The position numbers and the translations under genes were made by a program. Below the pieces are notes generated by a model. That model was given only the letters and a program-made list of their open reading frames with translations. It made no database searches and was not told the DNA's origin. From positions 143,536,001 to 143,600,000 of the forward strand of contig NC_060212.1 in assembly GCF_021130785.1 (NCBI RefSeq): 64,000 nucleotides of DNA, read 5' to 3'. This stretch comes from Homalodisca vitripennis (lineage: Eukaryota; Arthropoda; Insecta; Hemiptera; Cicadellidae). This document shows, piece by piece, positions 60,869 through 64,000 of this stretch (the stretch's first letter is position 1; each line of letters starts with the position of its first letter).

Positions 60869-61581
60869 TTTTTTTTACTCTTTAATTACATCATTACATA
60901 AATCTTGTTGGATTTTCAGTTCATACATCTGATCAAATGCATTGATTTGAGTATATCATTCTGTAACAACCTCCCTAAACTATTTTGGCTAAATCCCATT
61001 TATGTTCTGTGAAAAATTTGTTTAGTTCAAAATGTTCTAAATCTGCAACTTCTAAACTGTTGTTCTTGCACAGAAACCCATGTATAAGTTCAAATCCATA
61101 CTACATTCTACAGTCGAACCTCATTAATATGAACCTCGATAAAACCAATTCCTAGATAAGACAAATTTTGTCAAATCCGCTTGAAACTTCCGTAACTCTC
61201 AATGCTAAAAAACCAGCTATATACGATGTAGTAATTAAATAAAAGCCTACATACGACTGTGTACTCGTTTTATATATTTGAAAATATAATGCTTATCAGT
61301 AAATTTCACTTGATTCACTGATGAAGTTCAGAAACTATATTACCTCTAATAACAAAAGACAACATACCTCTTAAATTCCTTAGTCAGTAAAGTCCATATT
61401 TACTATCAGTAAAAAATATAGCTTAAGTTGAAATGTACCCAACCCAACTCTTCTTTATATGTCAAAAACAAAAACCTAATTTGAACACTGAGTTAGTTAC
61501 ATGCTGTCTCTGATTACATGCGCTGGGAAATATTCACGCTTGTTACTACTGAATGAGTTATCAGTTTTCACCATCTATGTC

Positions 61582-61993
61582 TTGAAAAGGTTAACAGGAT
61601 TTTGGACGTTTGCCATCGTTACATGTTACAAAAGGTATAACACATCATTTCGAGGATTGGAATCTATCCTAAGTTGTCAGGTGGGGGAAGTGACAACTTA
61701 TTATTTTACATACATACAAAAATAATAAACAGAAAGAAGAAAAGAAGGACTTGCATGTCAGTACTTCCATCCTAGATGCAGTGACAATGCCTGGACTAGA
61801 CTCCAAGCAGCATTTGAGTATGTTTGAACCATTTTCTTTCCTTTCTTTTCTTCTTACTGTCCTTTATTTTTGAATTTATTAATAACTACTACCCCCCCCC
61901 CCCAACCTGACAAAGAGGATAGACTCCAATCCTCGAAATGTTGTGTTATACCTTTTGTAACATATAACTATGGCAAATGTCTGTTATCCTTTC
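61582..61993. mobile_element. Foldback element with about 155-165-bp inverted arms
   Basis: The left arm (61582-61748) and right arm (61840-61993) are reverse complements over most of their length. Shared words include GTTACAAAAGGTATAACACA, ATTTCGAGGATTGGA and TCTATCCT, ending in AAGAAGAAAAGAA. The spacer is about 90 bp. The arms are diverged, with a poly-C run in the right arm only. The right arm holds a hammerhead-like core (CTGACAAA 61907-61914, stem GAGGAT/ATCCTC, GAAA 61935-61938), which suggests the arms are terminal repeats of a Penelope-like element in inverted orientation. Confidence 0.65.
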
Positions 61994-62434
61994 AAACCTT
62001 CCAACGTCAATAACAAACTTTAAACAAAGAATAATTGTCTTGCTGACTTGACGATTTGTCGTACCAGACCTTCCAACATGATCTACTTGACAAATTACCA
62101 ATCAGATATACCCCTGGACTTCATCACCACCATGCACTTCTGGCGGAGAAGGAAAAACATCCCTCAAAGTATTACCCAAATCCAAGCTCAGATTACAAAA
62201 GCGCTTGTAAAGGTTACAATTAACATTTTTCTACCTATAATACATACATGCCCTACATATATCAGAGATAACAAATAGCTGATAGGGACAGTTTACTTTG
62301 ATTCATTTGATATATCTGAAATAGTATTTTTGTTATTTATAGTACTGTGGATTCTTACCTGTGTTTACATAAATTTAAACATTATTATTTTATTGTTACT
62401 AGTACAACTTCTCAAGGTAAAGACTGTGATAAGT

Positions 62435-62560
62435 GTACCAGGTTTTTATTCATATTAACAAACAATATTGCATAATTACGACCATCGGTATAAGCAGGCG
62501 ATATGATAAATTAATCCGAATAATTTACTTAAATCATCTGTAGCATCGTAATGCATTTTC
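62435..62560 (+). repeat. Diverged partial copy of the 62713 transposon end
   Basis: GGTTTTTATTCATATTAAC, AATCAATATT-like, CGACCATCGGTATAAGCAGG and ATTTACTTAAATCATCTG follow the same order and spacing as 62730-62830 (GGTTTTTATATCGAAATTGG, AACCATCGATATAATCAAT, AACTTAAATAGTCT). It has no visible partner terminus. Confidence 0.5.
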
Positions 62561-62712
62561 AGATTGTAAACATAACATTTGATGTGATTCCATCTAAATA
62601 AAACTAATTGAGAAATCTAGCCGAACAAGCATCAAAAGACAATACATTGTATTAGTCTTGGTTTCACTGTTTTTTAGTTATTATAGTTTCTTTATTATTT
62701 AAATTCAATTTT

Positions 62713-63641
62713 GGGTAGGGTACGATAAGCGGTTTTTATATCGAAATTGGCAATCAATATTACTTAATCATAACCATCGATATAATCAATCGATACTGAT
62801 TAATTATTTTGAATTTAACTTAAATAGTCTATATCAACACTAAAATAATACACGTAGGGTAATATTTCAATTTTACAAAAGTAATTTTAATTATTATAAA
62901 CAGGGTTGCTACTGGAGTCCAATAATGAAATTCCCTGACTTTTCCCTGATTTCCAGACCAAGTTTTTCATTTTTCCCTGACTTTTTTCGACGCAATCCCC
63001 AGGGTTTTTGGCAATTAATGGGTGGAAAAAAGCGGTGTTGAGGCTAAAAAGCGGTCGTCTGCAGGCTTGGACTCGGCGCGGCGGCAGTAAGTTTATTTGT
63101 GTAAAGGGATTTTATATTTTTCCCTGACCAACGTCGAAATTCCCTGACTTGAGACCGGATTCCCTGACTTGAGACCGGATTCCCTGACTTTTCCCTGATT
63201 TCCAGTCCTGTTTATTTTTCCCTGACTTCCCTGATTTCCCTGACCTGTAGCATCCCTGATAAATGGCAGTCAATTTTAGAAAACTACACAACATTGCTTT
63301 GAAAGATGATAAAACATAAATAAAATATATTGTTTTTGTGGCTTCAACATGTTGGACTCGTACCGAACACCCCATTATGTGAAATTTGTGGGAAAGAAAC
63401 AACTGTAACTGTAAGAGGAGCAAATATGGTAGTCTTCAGTTTTCCTAATTTTTGTTATAATAACTTGTTTGATCACTGTAAATATTAAATTCATATTTTA
63501 ATTTAAAACATATGATTGTTATTGAGGACTAAAGATACTTTTATATCAATTGATAGTCTAGGATTTGAGATGCGAATATTAGGTATCGAAGACTACATTC
63601 TTCGATATATAAAAAATTCTTATCGTAGCCCTACCCTACCC
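62713..63641. mobile_element. Nonautonomous DNA transposon, 929 bp, hAT-like, with 8-bp TSD
   Basis: The left end GGGTAGGGTACGATAAG and the reverse complement of the right end (GGGTAGGGTAGGGCTACGAT then AAG) form terminal inverted repeats that continue through TTTTTATAT..CGAA. Both ends are flanked by the identical 8-bp direct repeat TCAATTTT (62705-62712 and 63642-63649). An 8-bp duplication is typical of hAT and P-type elements; CGATA-rich ends are common in hAT families. No transposase is encoded, and a second TIR-bounded element sits inside it. Confidence 0.8.
62901..63258. mobile_element. TTCCCTGA-repeat element with CAGGG termini, nested
   Basis: The left end CAGGGTTGCTACTGG matches the reverse complement of the right end (CAGGGATGCTACAGG) in 13 of 15 bases. 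Both ends are flanked by ATAAA. The interior is made of TTCCCTGACTT / TTTCCCTGATTTCC words, including two adjacent 21-bp units with CCCTGACTTGAGACCGGATT. The Gly-Ser-Lys repeat ORF on the minus strand (63112-63423) is a consequence. Superfamily unclear: termini look hAT-like, but only 5 bp of flanking duplication is visible. Confidence 0.65.
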
Positions 63642-63649
63642 TCAATTTT

Positions 63650-64000
63650 TCCTATTTACCTATCCTAATTACTATTTGTATGAAGATTATATGGTTCTTT
63701 TACACTATTATTTATGAGGTATATCATTATAATTGGGTTTTAATTATGTTCGATTCGTTCTAACTTAAAAGCAATATAAAAACCGGATCCGTTTATCATA
63801 CTTCTCTTCACCCATTAGGCGCTGACCACACATCTCTCATCATGACATTCTGCGGAATTAGGGGGGATAACTATTAATGTTTAATAACAAAATTAGTCAA
63901 AATCTGTGGAGTAAAATATTTGGGGTCATAGGTGCTTCCAAAGGAGGAAGTCCGGCGATAACATAATTTCATATTTTACTATTGGGCATGAGACCAAACC
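63650..64000. other. Right-edge stretch, no recognised gene
   Basis: AT-rich, with a short GC-richer patch near 63785-63870. Nothing recognised. Confidence 0.5.

Noticed and set aside
63112..63423. Lys-Ser-Gly repeat ORF
   Set aside because: Produced by the TTCCCTGA repeats of the nested element.

Overview
The window looks like nuclear DNA of an animal, most likely an insect. It is AT-rich and intron-dominated, has no operon-like coding density, and carries microsatellites, tandem arrays and many decayed transposable elements (TEs). Recognisable TE types are mariner, a Tc1/IS630-like DDE transposase, a LINE with a PHD-type ORF1, CR1/Jockey-like LINE reverse transcriptase, and the widespread arthropod repeat that starts CTAGCTGTTACCCGCGGC. 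The combination fits a large-genome insect such as a hemipteran, but the sequence does not fix the species.

One conserved protein-coding gene is visible, at the left edge on the minus strand: the 5' part of a long-chain acyl-CoA synthetase of the ACSL3/ACSL4 (insect Acsl) type. A 216-nt exon at 8-223 and a 140-nt exon at 6300-6439 encode the N-terminal membrane anchor and the start of the enzyme. A GC-rich first exon ending at 11680 appears to supply the start codon in only 7 coding nucleotides (11680-11686), which continue in frame into 6439. The AMP-binding catalytic domain lies beyond the left edge. More minus-strand segments ending in good splice donors (13273, 23112, 29678) may be alternative first exons, and 44357/44358 is a back-to-back acceptor/donor resembling a recursive splice site.

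Region by region: 0.2-11.7 kb is Acsl introns holding a mariner relic, one copy of the CTAGCTGTT repeat, tandem duplications and a 57-codon minus-strand small ORF. 11.7-31 kb has the Acsl promoter region, a LINE 3' end, three minisatellites (55 bp, 47 bp with a 329-bp higher-order period, 83 bp) and tRNA-like fragments. 31-43 kb is the densest TE zone: TTAGGTGC-motif arrays, a deletion-derived LINE, a 2-kb LINE RT pseudogene, a DDE transposase relic and four CTAGCTGTT copies. 43-57 kb is nearly featureless AT-rich DNA. 57.8-58.1 kb on the plus strand has a promoter-like CCAAT/TATA arrangement followed by a well-formed 84-nt intron but no recognisable protein. 60-64 kb holds a tRNA-derived SINE, a foldback element and a 929-bp nonautonomous DNA transposon with a perfect 8-bp target duplication, which itself contains a second TIR-bounded element built of TTCCCTGA repeats.

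No functional tRNA, rRNA or CRISPR array was found. Nearly all other open reading frames over 60 codons look like chance ORFs in AT-rich or repetitive DNA. All similarity calls were made by eye from remembered family motifs; no search was run.
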